The notes below the pieces were generated by a model. The model ran no database searches. It was not told the origin of the DNA and worked only from the letters and a program-made list of their open reading frames with translations. Position numbers and translations under genes: made by a program. Shown one piece after another: positions 51,546 through 60,335 of a stretch of DNA of 64,000 nucleotides; within the stretch, counting starts at the first letter, position 1, and each line of letters starts with the position of its first letter. This DNA is from Zoogloea sp. (GTDB lineage: Bacteria; Pseudomonadota; Gammaproteobacteria; Burkholderiales; Rhodocyclaceae): positions 1 through 64,000 of the forward strand of contig NZ_JAKLLN010000004.1 of the NCBI RefSeq assembly GCF_023150065.1. Reading direction: 5' to 3'.

Positions 51546-52406
51546 TTACCGGGTTGCAGGTGCGGGCGGTGCGCCGGACGGGCGCTTGTAGCGGTTGTAG
51601 CCCCACAGGTATTGGGCGGGATTCTCGCGGATCTGGGCTTCGAGCTCCCGGTTGATGGCGGCGGCCCGGGCGGAGGTGTCGCCGTCGAGGGGCGTCAGCG
51701 CCGGGCGCAGGTGCAGGTGAAAGCCCTTGCCGCCGGGCAGGCGCTCGGCCCAGGCGAAGAGGGTGGAGACTCCGGCGACTTCCGACAGGCGAGCGGCCAG
51801 GGTCATCGTATACGCCGGCCGGCCGAAGAAGGGCAGCCAGGCGCCTTCGCCACCACCGGGCACCTGGTCGGGCAGCATGCCCACCGCCTCGCCGGCGCGC
51901 AGGGCCTTGATCAGGCGGCGCACGCCGCTGACGTCGGCCGGGGCCAGGTGCATGTTGCCGCGGCGGCGGCCGGCATTGATCACCGGCTGCAGCACGGCCT
52001 TCTTGGGCGCCCGGTAGAGCACGGTGATCGGCTTGTGCATGGAGAAGTACTGGGCCGAGATCTCGAAGCAGCCCAGGTGCGGGGTGATGAACAGGATGCC
52101 CCCGCCGCCCGCTTCGGCGGCCTCCACATGCTCCCAGCCCGTCACCTGTACGACCTTGGCGGTGATCTCGTCCTGGGGGCGCAGCAGGACCCAGGGCAGC
52201 TCCAGGGCCTGCTTGCCGATCTCGCCGACGCAGCGCCGCCAGATGCGCCCGGCCTCGTCGTGGCCGAGGGCCTGCTCAAGATTGGCGCGCAGGCGCCGTC
52301 GATAGGTGGGTGACAGGGCGTAGGTGAGCCAGCCGGCGAGAACGCCCAGGGACTGGAGGAGTCCGAGGGGAAGACCGGCGAGAAACTTGAATATCAGGGA
52401 CGCCAT
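51546..52406 (-). CDS. lpxL: LpxL/HtrB-family lipid A acyltransferase, first paralogue
   Basis: The 286-residue product has an N-terminal helix (about 2-30), HLGCFE (H-x4-E/D motif, about 109-114) within ILFITPHLGCFEISAQYF, and MLPDQVPGGGEGAWLPFFGRPAYTMTLAARL as in LpxL. It acylates Kdo2-lipid A at the membrane. I chose the ATG at 52406; the longer frame upstream would run through the metK promoter. It is divergent from metK across a 215-base region. Confidence 0.86.
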   Translation of the reverse strand: MASLIFKFLAGLPLGLLQSLGVLAGWLTYALSPTYRRRLRANLEQALGHDEAGRIWRRCVGEIGKQALELPWVLLRPQDEITAKVVQVTGWEHVEAAEAGGGGILFITPHLGCFEISAQYFSMHKPITVLYRAPKKAVLQPVINAGRRRGNMHLAPADVSGVRRLIKALRAGEAVGMLPDQVPGGGEGAWLPFFGRPAYTMTLAARLSEVAGVSTLFAWAERLPGGKGFHLHLRPALTPLDGDTSARAAAINRELEAQIRENPAQYLWGYNRYKRPSGAPPAPATR

Positions 52407-52431
52407 CAGCCAGGGTCGGGTTGCGGCCGAA

Positions 52432-52459
52432 TTGACGGCCGGGTGCGCAAAGTTATAAT
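52432..52459 (+). promoter_or_regulatory. Sigma-70 promoter of metK
   Basis: TTGACG (52432-52437) and TATAAT (52454-52459) with 16 bases between them form a near-consensus promoter. Transcription would start near 52466, leaving a leader of about 155 bases before the metK ATG. Confidence 0.8.
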
Positions 52460-52465
52460 TGTGAT

Positions 52466-52621
52466 TCCGCCGAGTTAATCCGACAACTTGCAGGGCGGGG
52501 GCACCGCGCAGCCAAGCTGCCAGGGCGCCCAAAAAATACTGCTAAAGCGTCGCCGCTCCGAAGATCCCCAGAGACGGCAACGCCGAACCACTGGGGATTT
52601 TTGTTTTTTGAGGAGCGTTGC
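52466..52621 (+). promoter_or_regulatory. Structured metK leader with terminator-like hairpin
   Basis: The leader first shows GCAGC/GCTGC inside GGGCG/CGCCC (about 52492-52530). ATCCCCAG (52564-52571) then pairs with CTGGGGAT (52591-52598), followed by ATTTTTGTTTTTT, an intrinsic-terminator form. The loop of this hairpin carries GCAACGC (52577-52583), complementary to GCGTTGC (52615-52621), which covers the end of the GAGGAG ribosome site and reaches the base before the ATG. A loop-to-RBS pseudoknot is thus possible. This suggests attenuation or translational control, perhaps by S-adenosylmethionine; I do not recognise the class. Confidence 0.6.
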
Positions 52622-53788
52622 ATGGCCCGTGAATTCCTGTTTACTTCTGAGTCCGTCTCCGAAGGCCATCCGGACAAGGTCGCCGACCAGATTTCCGATG
52701 CGGTGCTCGACGCCATTCTGGCCCAGGACCCCCGCGGCCGCGTGGCCTGCGAGACCCTGGTGTCCACCGGCCTGGTGGTGATCTCCGGCGAAATCACCAC
52801 CCGAGCCGACATCAACTACATGGATCTCGCCCGCGAGACCATCAAGCGCATCGGCTACGACGATTCCGACATCGGTTTCGACTACAAGAGCTGCGCGGTG
52901 CTCACCGCCATCAACCGTCAGTCTTCCGACATCGCCCAGGGCGTGAACGAGGGCGAAGGCCTGGATCTGGACCAGGGGGCCGGCGACCAGGGCCTGATGT
53001 TCGGCTACGCCACCAATGAAACGCCGAGCCTGATGCCCTTCCCCATCTACTACGCCCACCGCATCATGCAGCGGCAGGCCGAGGTGCGTAAGGACGGCCG
53101 CCTGCCCTGGCTGCGCCCCGACGCCAAGAGCCAGCTCACCGTCAAGTACGTGGATGGCAAGCCGGTGGCCATCGACACCGTGGTGGTGTCCACCCAGCAT
53201 CACCCGGACATCTCCCACGCCGACCTCACCGAGGCCGTGATCGAGGAGGTCATCAAGCCGGTGCTGCCGAAGGAAATGCTCACCGCCGGTACCCGCTTCC
53301 TGATCAACCCCACCGGCCGTTTCGTGATCGGTGGCCCGAACGGCGATTGTGGCCTCACCGGCCGCAAGATCATCGTCGACACCTACGGCGGCGCAGCCCA
53401 CCACGGCGGTGGCGCCTTCTCGGGCAAGGATCCGTCCAAGGTGGATCGCTCCGCCGCCTACGCCGGCCGTTACGTGGCCAAGAACATCGTGGCTGCCGGC
53501 CTGGCCGAAAAGTGCGAAGTGCAGGTGGCCTACGCCATCGGCGTGGCCCAGCCGGTGAGCCTGATGGTGGAAACCTTCGGCACGGGCAAGATCTCCGAAG
53601 ACCGCATCGTCGAGCTGGTGCGCGCCCACTTCGACCTGCGCCCGAAGGGCATCATCGCGGCCCTCGACCTGCTGCGCCCGATCTACTCCCGCACCGCGGC
53701 CTACGGCCACTTCGGTCGCGACGAGGTGGATTTCACCTGGGAGAACACCGACAAGGCGGCTGCACTGCGCGCCGACGCCGGGCTGTAA
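52622..53788 (+). CDS. metK: S-adenosylmethionine synthetase
   Basis: The 388-residue enzyme makes S-adenosylmethionine from methionine and [24 protein letters not shown] (methionine site, taken in parts), [12 protein letters not shown] (about 117-128), [24 protein letters not shown] and [16 protein letters not shown] (P-loop region) are all present. Length is usual. GAGGAG lies six bases before the ATG. Regulation by its leader is suggested above. A perfect bidirectional terminator follows. Confidence 0.97.
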   Translation: MAREFLFTSESVSEGHPDKVADQISDAVLDAILAQDPRGRVACETLVSTGLVVISGEITTRADINYMDLARETIKRIGYDDSDIGFDYKSCAVLTAINRQSSDIAQGVNEGEGLDLDQGAGDQGLMFGYATNETPSLMPFPIYYAHRIMQRQAEVRKDGRLPWLRPDAKSQLTVKYVDGKPVAIDTVVVSTQHHPDISHADLTEAVIEEVIKPVLPKEMLTAGTRFLINPTGRFVIGGPNGDCGLTGRKIIVDTYGGAAHHGGGAFSGKDPSKVDRSAAYAGRYVAKNIVAAGLAEKCEVQVAYAIGVAQPVSLMVETFGTGKISEDRIVELVRAHFDLRPKGIIAALDLLRPIYSRTAAYGHFGRDEVDFTWENTDKAAALRADAGL

Positions 53789-53805
53789 GCCACCCAGCTC
53801 CGGGC

Positions 53806-53841
53806 ATGCAAAAGGGCGACCCGCGGGTCGCCCTTTTGCAT
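53806..53841. terminator. Bidirectional intrinsic terminator
   Basis: A perfect 36-base palindrome with arms ATGCAAAAGGGCGACCCG (18 bases each). The arm holds AAAAGGGCGACC, so both strands end a GC stem with a T-run. It serves metK and the convergent MBL-fold gene. Confidence 0.93.
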
Positions 53842-53854
53842 GGGTGAAACGGGC

Positions 53855-54832
53855 TTACTTGTCGCTGCGGATCGGGCTGAACTCCACGGGTACCCAGGCG
53901 TAGCCCTTGCCTTCGGCACGCACATGGCCCAGGCCGGGGAAGGGCAGGTGCATGCCGGCGAGGGCCAGCTTCTCCTTGGCGGCGCGGGCGAAGAGCTTCT
54001 TGCGGGCGGCCACGGCCTTCTTCTTGTCACTGTCGAACTCGATGGCGACCTCAGGCCGGGCGAACTGCACCGCATGGCTGTGCACTGCATCGCCGACGAT
54101 CAGCAGGCGCTGGCCCTTGGATTCGATCAGGTAGGCGGTGTGGCCGGGGGTGTGGCCGTGGGCGTCGACAGCGGTGATGCTCGGGGCCACCTCGACCTCA
54201 CCGGCGAAGGGCTTCCAGCGGCCGGCGGCCTGGTAGGGGGCGGCGGCCTCCCGGGCCAGCTTGAAGAAGGGTTTGAAGCCGTCCGGCGCCTTGGCGGCGA
54301 TCTCTTCCGACAGCCAGAAGTCGTGGTCGGCCTGGGCCACCCGGACCTGGGCGTTGGGGAACAGGGGCTTGCCGTCGGCGCCAAGCAGGCCGGCGGCGTG
54401 GTCGGCGTGCAGGTGGGTGAGCAGCACCACATCGACCTGCTCCGGGCTGTAGCCGGCGGCCTTCAGGTTGTCGCCGATGTAGCCGAGGGTCGGCCCGAAG
54501 GCCTTGGCGGCGCCGGCATCCACGAGGATCAGCTTGCCACCGGCGTTGACCAGGAAGGCGTTGACGGCGGTCTGGACCTTCTGGCCCCCCAGGAACATGC
54601 GGGCCAGCAGGCGCTGGACTTCGGCCGGGCTGGTGTTGCTGAGGATCTTGGTGTCGAGATCGATGAAGCCGTCGTAGAGGGCGGTCACTTCCACATCACC
54701 CACGGCGAGGCGGTAGAAACCGGGCACCTGGGTGCGCACGGCCGGGGCTTCGGCCAGTGCCGGGGTGGCGGGGAGGAGGGTGATGCCAAGGGCCAGGGCG
54801 AGGGCCAGGCGGGTGAGACGATGACGGATCAT
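53855..54832 (-). CDS. MBL-fold metallo-hydrolase, exported
   Basis: The 325-residue product has a signal peptide (about 8-28, LALALALGITLLPATPALA) and the metallo-beta-lactamase zinc motif LLTHLHADHAAGL (about 135-147), with further ligands in HGHTPGHTAYLI and VGDAVHSHA. It is similar to periplasmic lactonase- or quorum-quenching-type members, but the substrate cannot be named. The ATG at 54832 gives a normal signal peptide, with GGAG nine bases upstream. Confidence 0.9.
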   Translation of the reverse strand: MIRHRLTRLALALALGITLLPATPALAEAPAVRTQVPGFYRLAVGDVEVTALYDGFIDLDTKILSNTSPAEVQRLLARMFLGGQKVQTAVNAFLVNAGGKLILVDAGAAKAFGPTLGYIGDNLKAAGYSPEQVDVVLLTHLHADHAAGLLGADGKPLFPNAQVRVAQADHDFWLSEEIAAKAPDGFKPFFKLAREAAAPYQAAGRWKPFAGEVEVAPSITAVDAHGHTPGHTAYLIESKGQRLLIVGDAVHSHAVQFARPEVAIEFDSDKKKAVAARKKLFARAAKEKLALAGMHLPFPGLGHVRAEGKGYAWVPVEFSPIRSDK

Positions 54833-54894
54833 GGGTCTGGGCTCCAGCGTGCAAAAGGACAAGAGAGTACCCAAATATCCGCCCGCTGCGGAGT

Positions 54895-55212
54895 TCAGAG
54901 TGCCATGTGGATGGCCAGCCAGACGGTATCGGGGCCGGTGGCCGCGACCCGATGGCGGCGCCCGGCGGGGATCAGCAGCCAGTCGCCGGGGGTGAGCGCC
55001 AGGTGTTCGCCGTCGTCGAATTCGAGTTCGGCGCTGCCCTGGGCCAGCATCACCCACTCGTCGTCGGCCTGCTCGTACCAGAAACCCGGTGGGCTGGCGT
55101 GGCGGTGGGAGACGATGCGTTCGATGCGCAAGCCGGGCCGGCTCAGCAGGGGCTCGAAGTGCTCTTCCGGGCCGGCGGGCGGTAGCGGGGATAAGAGGTT
55201 ACGGTGGGGCAA
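54895..55212 (-). CDS. Cupin-domain protein
   Basis: The product of about 105 residues is a single small cupin. GFWYEQADDEWVMLAQGSAELEF and LTPGDWLLIPAGRRHRV are the two cupin motifs, with His/Glu metal ligands partly conserved. The start is uncertain: TTG at 55212 fits the family length, while the frame stays open to an ATG at 55419 with a non-homologous extension. It precedes the MBL-fold gene in the same direction after 62 bases, so they may be cotranscribed. Confidence 0.75.
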   Translation of the reverse strand: MPHRNLLSPLPPAGPEEHFEPLLSRPGLRIERIVSHRHASPPGFWYEQADDEWVMLAQGSAELEFDDGEHLALTPGDWLLIPAGRRHRVAATGPDTVWLAIHMAL

Positions 55213-55535
55213 GGGGCTTGGGCAGATCGGGCTGCCTGGGGCGGCTCTGGGAGCGATGCTGAAAAAAGGCTGCGCCGGGATGAAGTCTCTGTGGGGTTTC
55301 TGGGGGTCTTTGTTGTGCCCCGGCGCGCCGCTCAAGCACGTTCCGGAAGCCCTGGAGGCACCAAAACGCTCAATGATCATACGTTGCGCGGAGCGTGGCG
55401 GCCAATTGAAAGTGGGCATGTTCCGGATAGTCCGTTCCTATCGTTCGCCGGGCAATCATGTGCCCGAAATGGGTGAGGCCACGGCCCGTGGCGCAATGCA
55501 AGGGCTTACCCTGAGGGCAGGAGGTGGGATTGAGC
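55213..55535. other. Divergent intergenic region without a recognised gene
   Basis: These 323 bases lie between the cupin and the GGDEF protein, which are divergent. I see no convincing gene, RNA or repeat. AGGAGG at 55518-55523 is the ribosome-binding site of the GGDEF gene. A clear promoter could not be picked by eye. Confidence 0.4.
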
Positions 55536-58082
55536 ATGGTGACGCTGAAGTCTCGCGTGCGTGCTGCACTCAAGCCCTTGTCCACGTCCTTGCGCCTGCG
55601 TGTGGCGGCCGGCGTGCTGGCGGGGGTGATGGTGGTGCTGTGGCTGACTACGCTGGCGCTGCTGTATTTCCTCGAGCAGGAAATGCTGGGCACCCTGTCG
55701 GCCCAGCAGTATTCGGTGGTGTCCCTGCTTGCCGACGACATCGACCGCTCCGTGGCCGAGAGAGTCAAAGCCCTGGAGGTACTGGCCGGCAGCATCGAGG
55801 CGCCGCTTCTGGCGCAGCCCGAGCGTCTCGATGCGTCGATCCGCAGCCAGACGGTGCTGCTGACCCTTTTCAACTGGGGGGTGATGGTGACCGACCGGCA
55901 CGGCACGGCGGTGCTCAGCCTGCCGGATGCGCTCGGCCGTCAGGGCGTGAATTACGCCGATGTGCCGGCCGTCACCCGGACCCTGGAAAGTGGCCGTGCC
56001 GGCGTGGGCGCCGCCCAGGTCGGCAAGACCACCCATCAGCCCGTGGTGCCGATGATCGTTCCGATCCGGGATGCCGGCGGGCGCGTGGTCGGCAGCCTGA
56101 TCGGGCTGACGAACCTGGCGCAGCCCAATTTTCTCGACGAGATCGGGGCCAACCGCTTCGGCCGTCAGGGTGGCTATCTGATCACCGATCCGGTGCAGCG
56201 CATCTTCATTGCCGGTACCGACAAGTCCCGGGTCATGCAGCCAGGGCCGCCGGTGGGCATCAACCCGGTGTACGACCGCTATATCGATGGCTATGAGGGC
56301 TCCGGGCTGGCACGCAGTTCGCGGGGTGTGGTGGAGCTGTCGTCCAGCCGCAAGGTGCGCTCGACGGGTTGGCTGATGCAGTCGGTGCTGCCCGCCGACG
56401 AGGCCTTTGCCCCCTTCTATGCCCTGCGCTGGCGCCTGCTGGCCTCATCCCTGGTCCTCAGCGTGCTGGCCGCGGGCATTGGGGCGTGGTGGCTGCGGCG
56501 GGAGCTCAGGCCCCTCGGTGAGGCGGCGGACCTGCTGGGCGCCATGCGCGACGGGGTCATTCCCCGTCAGTCCCTGCCGGTGCGCCGTGACGATGAGATC
56601 GGAGCCCTGGCCGGGGCCTTCAACGGCCTGCTGCAGACGATCATCGAGGGGGAGGCGCGGGCGGCCGAGCATGGCTTCAACCAGCGCCTGCGGGTCATCG
56701 TGTCGCAGATCCCCGGGGTGGTCTTCCAGTACCGGGTGGGGGCCAACGGGCATCACAGCCTGCCCTTTGTCAGCGACGCGGCCCGGGAGGTGTGGGGGCT
56801 CGCTCCCGAAGCCCTGGCGAGCGATGCCGGCGGTCTCGCGGATGCGCTGCACGAGGATGACCGGGCCGGCTTTGCGGCCTCGCTGCAGGCTTCTGCCGCC
56901 ACCCTCGAGCCGTGGCACCTGGAGTGCCGCATCTCTCATCCCCGGCGCGGCCTGCGCTGGATGCACATGGACGCCGTCCCCGAAGCCGCTGCCGACGGCA
57001 GCCTGACCTGGCAGGGCTTCGCCATGGACATCACCGAGGCCAAGGACGCGGAGAGCGAGCTGCGCATCGCGGCGGCGACCTTCGAGACCCAGGAGGGCAT
57101 CTTCATCACCGATGCCGCCGAGCGCATCGTGCGGGTGAATCAGGCCTTCACCGCAATGACCGGCTACACCCCCCGTGAGGCCATCGGGCAGACGCCGCGC
57201 CTGCTCCACTCCGGCCGTCACGATGCGGCTTTCTACCGGCGGCTCCGGGAGGGCCTCGAGCGGGATGGCTTCTGGCAGGGTGAGATCTGGAATCGCCGGA
57301 AATCGGGGGAGATCTTTGTGGAGTGGGTCACCATCTCGGCGGTGCGCGACCGCGCCGGACGGATCACTCATTATGTGGCGGCGTTTTCGGACATCACCGA
57401 GCACAAGCGGGCCGAGGAGCAGATCCAGCAGCTGGCCTTCTATGACTCCCTGACCCGCCTGCCCAACCGTCGGCTCTTCCATGACCGTTTCGATCAGGCC
57501 CTGGCGGCCAGCGCCCGCAACAACAGCGCCGGGGCGCTGATGTTCATCGATCTGGATGGCTTCAAGGGTCTCAACGACCAGCACGGCCATGTGATGGGCG
57601 ATGCCTTGCTCACCGAGGTGGCCCGGCGCCTGAGCGCGTCCGTCCGTGAGACGGATACAGTGGCGCGGCTGGGCGGCGACGAGTTTGTCGTGGTGCTGGA
57701 AAACCTGGATGTGGGGCGTGACGCCGCGGCGGCCCATGCTTGCCGGGTGGCGGAGAAGCTGCGGCTGGCCCTCGCCCAGCCTTATCTGCTGGTGCTGCCG
57801 TCCGGCGGCGCGGGGGTGGGTTACCGCTGCACTGCCAGCATCGGCGTATGCCTCTTCAACGGGCACGGGGAGACCCGCGACGAACTCCTCAAGCAGGCGG
57901 ATATCGCCATGTACCGGGCCAAGGCGGCAGGGCGCAACGCCATCTGCTTCTTCGGGCGTCAGGTCGAGGCGGATGAGGGCGCTGCCCCGACCGTGGCCCC
58001 TGCGGCTGGCGTCGGGGCAGCCTTAGGGCAGGATCTTGTCGATGACGACCTTAAGGCCGGTGGCGCCGGGCTTGACGGGTGA
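55536..58082 (+). CDS. Sensor diguanylate cyclase (dCache-HAMP-PAS-PAS-GGDEF)
   Basis: The 848-residue inner-membrane protein senses a signal and makes cyclic di-GMP. Helix one is at about 23-45; a periplasmic sensor domain (about 46-300) follows, then helix two (about 305-325), a HAMP linker (RRELRPLGEAADLLGAM...DDEIGALAGAFN), two PAS domains (about 385-510 and 515-640) and GGDEF (about 645-800). The active-site motif RLGGDEFVV (about 711-719) is intact. There is no EAL domain. Starts at TTG 55530 or GTG 55524 are possible because AGGAGG is closer to them. The 3' end overlaps the convergent ccmI gene by 60 bases. Confidence 0.9.
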   Translation: MVTLKSRVRAALKPLSTSLRLRVAAGVLAGVMVVLWLTTLALLYFLEQEMLGTLSAQQYSVVSLLADDIDRSVAERVKALEVLAGSIEAPLLAQPERLDASIRSQTVLLTLFNWGVMVTDRHGTAVLSLPDALGRQGVNYADVPAVTRTLESGRAGVGAAQVGKTTHQPVVPMIVPIRDAGGRVVGSLIGLTNLAQPNFLDEIGANRFGRQGGYLITDPVQRIFIAGTDKSRVMQPGPPVGINPVYDRYIDGYEGSGLARSSRGVVELSSSRKVRSTGWLMQSVLPADEAFAPFYALRWRLLASSLVLSVLAAGIGAWWLRRELRPLGEAADLLGAMRDGVIPRQSLPVRRDDEIGALAGAFNGLLQTIIEGEARAAEHGFNQRLRVIVSQIPGVVFQYRVGANGHHSLPFVSDAAREVWGLAPEALASDAGGLADALHEDDRAGFAASLQASAATLEPWHLECRISHPRRGLRWMHMDAVPEAAADGSLTWQGFAMDITEAKDAESELRIAAATFETQEGIFITDAAERIVRVNQAFTAMTGYTPREAIGQTPRLLHSGRHDAAFYRRLREGLERDGFWQGEIWNRRKSGEIFVEWVTISAVRDRAGRITHYVAAFSDITEHKRAEEQIQQLAFYDSLTRLPNRRLFHDRFDQALAASARNNSAGALMFIDLDGFKGLNDQHGHVMGDALLTEVARRLSASVRETDTVARLGGDEFVVVLENLDVGRDAAAAHACRVAEKLRLALAQPYLLVLPSGGAGVGYRCTASIGVCLFNGHGETRDELLKQADIAMYRAKAAGRNAICFFGRQVEADEGAAPTVAPAAGVGAALGQDLVDDDLKAGGAGLDG

Positions 58083-59246
58083 AAGCTCACCGCTCAGATC
58101 GCCCGGCTTGGCGATGGCATCGCCGCCCTTGGAGATGCGCGCCTCGATGCGCAGCTCGCTGGCCGAGGACAGTTTGGTATCGGGGCTCATGGCCATGCTG
58201 TCGTCCAGGGTGAAGTCCTTGGGCAGGTCGGCCACCCGGATGCGCAGCACCGCCAGGGGCATGCGCGGCCCGTTGGCCGGCCGGGCGAAGATGAAGACCA
58301 CATCATCCGGGGAGGCCTTGTCCTTGAGGGCCGGCGCCAGGCTGACCCGCCCGCTTACCGCGGCGGCCTTGCCGGTGGCGGCTGGCTTGGCGGCCGGAGC
58401 GGTGGCTGGGGCACCCTGCCCCATCATGCTGCGCACTTTCTCGATGCCGGCGCCCAGATTGCGCGCGTCTTCGGAGTCGGGTGCGACCTGGGCCAGCACT
58501 TTCTCCCAATGGCGCAGCGCGGCGGGATAATCCTGGCGGAAATAGGCATCGGTACCGGCCAGCACCAGGGCCTGGGGGTTGTCGGGCTGGCTCTGAAGCA
58601 CTTTTTTCAGCAGTTCCGCGCCGCGGCCTTCCACCTTGCCCTGGTTCAGCTCGGCCGACAGCTCGGCCACTTCGAGCATCAGTTCGGGCTCGGATTCCAT
58701 GATCGCGCCGGCCTTGTCGAAAGCCTTGCCGGCCTCCTCGAGGCGGCCCATGACCTTGTAGCTACGGCCGAGCATGGCCCAGCCTTGCTGGTTTTCGGGG
58801 TTCTTTTCGAGTTTGGCGGCCAGGGTGGCGACCATCTGTTCGACTTCCGCCTGGCTCGGCATGCCGCCCTGTTGGGCGGCGGGGTCGAGTGCGGCAGGGT
58901 TGCCCAGCACCATGTACAGGGCCACGGCGGCGGCCGGCAGGCTGAGGCCCAGCCCGATCGCCGTGCGGGGCAGCCGTTTGGCAGTTGCGGGCGTGGGGCT
59001 GCCGTCGTCCGCCACGTCTTCGAGGACACGGCGCTCCAGTTCGTCCCGGGCGGTGGTGTAGTCGGCCTGGGACAGGGTGCCGGCAGCCAGGTCGCGTTCC
59101 AGATCGCTCATCTGGTCGCGAAAAATGGCGGCATTGATGGCGCGTCGGGAGGCGCTGGAGGTCTCCCGGCGGCGCAGCAGCGGCCAGCACAGTACGGCAA
59201 GGGCGAGGGCGGTGAGCAGCCCGGCGGCGATCCAGAAGGCGGTCAT
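58023..59246 (-). CDS. ccmI: Cytochrome c biogenesis protein CcmI
   Basis: The 407-residue product is the apocytochrome chaperone of the haem ligation complex. An N-terminal pair of helices (about 3-22 and 98-118) brackets a Leu-rich cytoplasmic segment (RRAINAAIFRDQMSDLERDLAAGTLSQADYTTARDELERR). TPR repeats (about 130-280) bind the apocytochrome C-terminus, and a C-terminal beta domain follows. It is the last gene of the ccm operon and overlaps ccmH by four bases; its 3' end runs into the GGDEF gene from the other strand. Confidence 0.92.
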   Translation of the reverse strand: MTAFWIAAGLLTALALAVLCWPLLRRRETSSASRRAINAAIFRDQMSDLERDLAAGTLSQADYTTARDELERRVLEDVADDGSPTPATAKRLPRTAIGLGLSLPAAAVALYMVLGNPAALDPAAQQGGMPSQAEVEQMVATLAAKLEKNPENQQGWAMLGRSYKVMGRLEEAGKAFDKAGAIMESEPELMLEVAELSAELNQGKVEGRGAELLKKVLQSQPDNPQALVLAGTDAYFRQDYPAALRHWEKVLAQVAPDSEDARNLGAGIEKVRSMMGQGAPATAPAAKPAATGKAAAVSGRVSLAPALKDKASPDDVVFIFARPANGPRMPLAVLRIRVADLPKDFTLDDSMAMSPDTKLSSASELRIEARISKGGDAIAKPGDLSGELSPVKPGATGLKVVIDKILP

Positions 59247-59743
59247 GCGGGGTCTTTCGGGCGGGGGGGCGTGTCGGCGAGGAGGGCTTCGGCAGAGGCC
59301 CTGTCGGCGGCGGAGAGGCGGGCGGGCTCAACCCGGGTGGCGCGTCGGCGCAGGTAGAGGATCAGGCCGATGACGGCGCCGGCCATCAGGCCGAAGGGGC
59401 CGAACCACAGCAGCCAAGTGGTGGGTTTGACCGGCGGCCGGTAGAGCACGAAGTCGCCGTAGCGGGCCACCAGGTAATCCTTGATTTCAGGGTCGGTCTT
59501 GCCGTCCTGGATCAGCTTGCGGACTTCCCGGCGCAGGTCTTCAGCCAGCTCGGCGCGGGAGCCCGCCAGGCTTTCGTTCTGGCACACCAGGCAGCGCAGC
59601 TCTTCGGAAATGGCGATCAGACGGGCTTCGACGGCCGGATTCTCGGCCATCGGCGTGGCTTCGCCGGCCTGGGCGGTGGGGCTCAGGGGCCCCAGCAGCA
59701 GGGCGGCGGCGCAGGTGGCGAGGGTGACGCGGAATGCCTTCAT
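59243..59743 (-). CDS. ccmH: Cytochrome c biogenesis protein CcmH
   Basis: The 166-residue protein has a signal peptide (about 5-26), the redox motif LRCLVCQNESLAGS (LRCxxC, about 50-63) that reduces apocytochrome cysteines, and one C-terminal membrane helix (about 107-127, TWLLWFGPFGLMAGAVIGLILYL). It works with CcmF and CcmI in haem ligation. It starts two bases after the ccmG stop. Confidence 0.95.
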   Translation of the reverse strand: MKAFRVTLATCAAALLLGPLSPTAQAGEATPMAENPAVEARLIAISEELRCLVCQNESLAGSRAELAEDLRREVRKLIQDGKTDPEIKDYLVARYGDFVLYRPPVKPTTWLLWFGPFGLMAGAVIGLILYLRRRATRVEPARLSAADRASAEALLADTPPRPKDPA

Positions 59744-59744
59744 G

Positions 59745-60335
59745 TCAGGACTCCGCAGCCAGCTGGCGGGCCAGGGGGAGGATCTTCTTCTCCAGGGCCT
59801 CGGGGGTGATGGGGCCGATCTGCTTGAAGCGGATCACGCCCTTCTTGTCGATGAGGTAGGTTTCCGGCACGCCATACACGCCGTAGTCGATGCCGACCCG
59901 GCCGTCCATGTCGAGGACCGACAGGGTGTAGGGATCACCATGCTGGCTCAGCCAGGCGCCGGCGCGCTGCCGCGTCAGGCTGGTTTCGTCGGCGGGGGAC
60001 AGCTTCTTCGCATCGATGCCGCCGTCGCCGCGCACTTCCTTGTAGTTGAGGCCGACGATGGGCAGCCCGCCCTGTTTGGAAAAGGCCACCAGCAGCGGGT
60101 GTTCAGCCCGGCACGACACGCACCAGGATGCCCACACGTTGAGCAGCCAGACCTGGCCCTGCATGTCGGCCGGCGAGAAGGTCTTGCCGGGTTCGGCGAG
60201 CTTCTCGAGGCTGAAGGCGGGCGCCGGCTTGCCCACCAGAGGCGAGGGGACTTCATGGGGATCGCGGTTGAGGCCGATGGCCAGGAACACGACCAGGGTC
60301 AGGAAGAGGCCGAGGGGAATCAGGAAACGTTTCAA
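59745..60335 (-). CDS. ccmG: Thiol:disulfide interchange protein CcmG/DsbE
   Basis: The 196-residue periplasmic thioredoxin has an N-terminal anchor (about 4-22, FLIPLGLFLTLVVFLAIGL) and active site NVWASWCVSCRAEHP (about 70-84). The inserted Glu and the cis-Pro region (VYGVPETYLID) are typical of DsbE. It keeps the apocytochrome thiols reduced. The motif CVSC differs from the common CPTC but is seen in the family. It overlaps ccmF by four bases. Confidence 0.95.
   Translation of the reverse strand: MKRFLIPLGLFLTLVVFLAIGLNRDPHEVPSPLVGKPAPAFSLEKLAEPGKTFSPADMQGQVWLLNVWASWCVSCRAEHPLLVAFSKQGGLPIVGLNYKEVRGDGGIDAKKLSPADETSLTRQRAGAWLSQHGDPYTLSVLDMDGRVGIDYGVYGVPETYLIDKKGVIRFKQIGPITPEALEKKILPLARQLAAES

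Noticed and set aside
52610-52621. GAGGAGCGTTGC before metK resembles the 5' part of the SAH riboswitch
   Set aside because: The match is the ribosome-binding site and start region itself, and no downstream partner sequence for the known SAH fold is present. Its complement lies upstream, in a hairpin loop.
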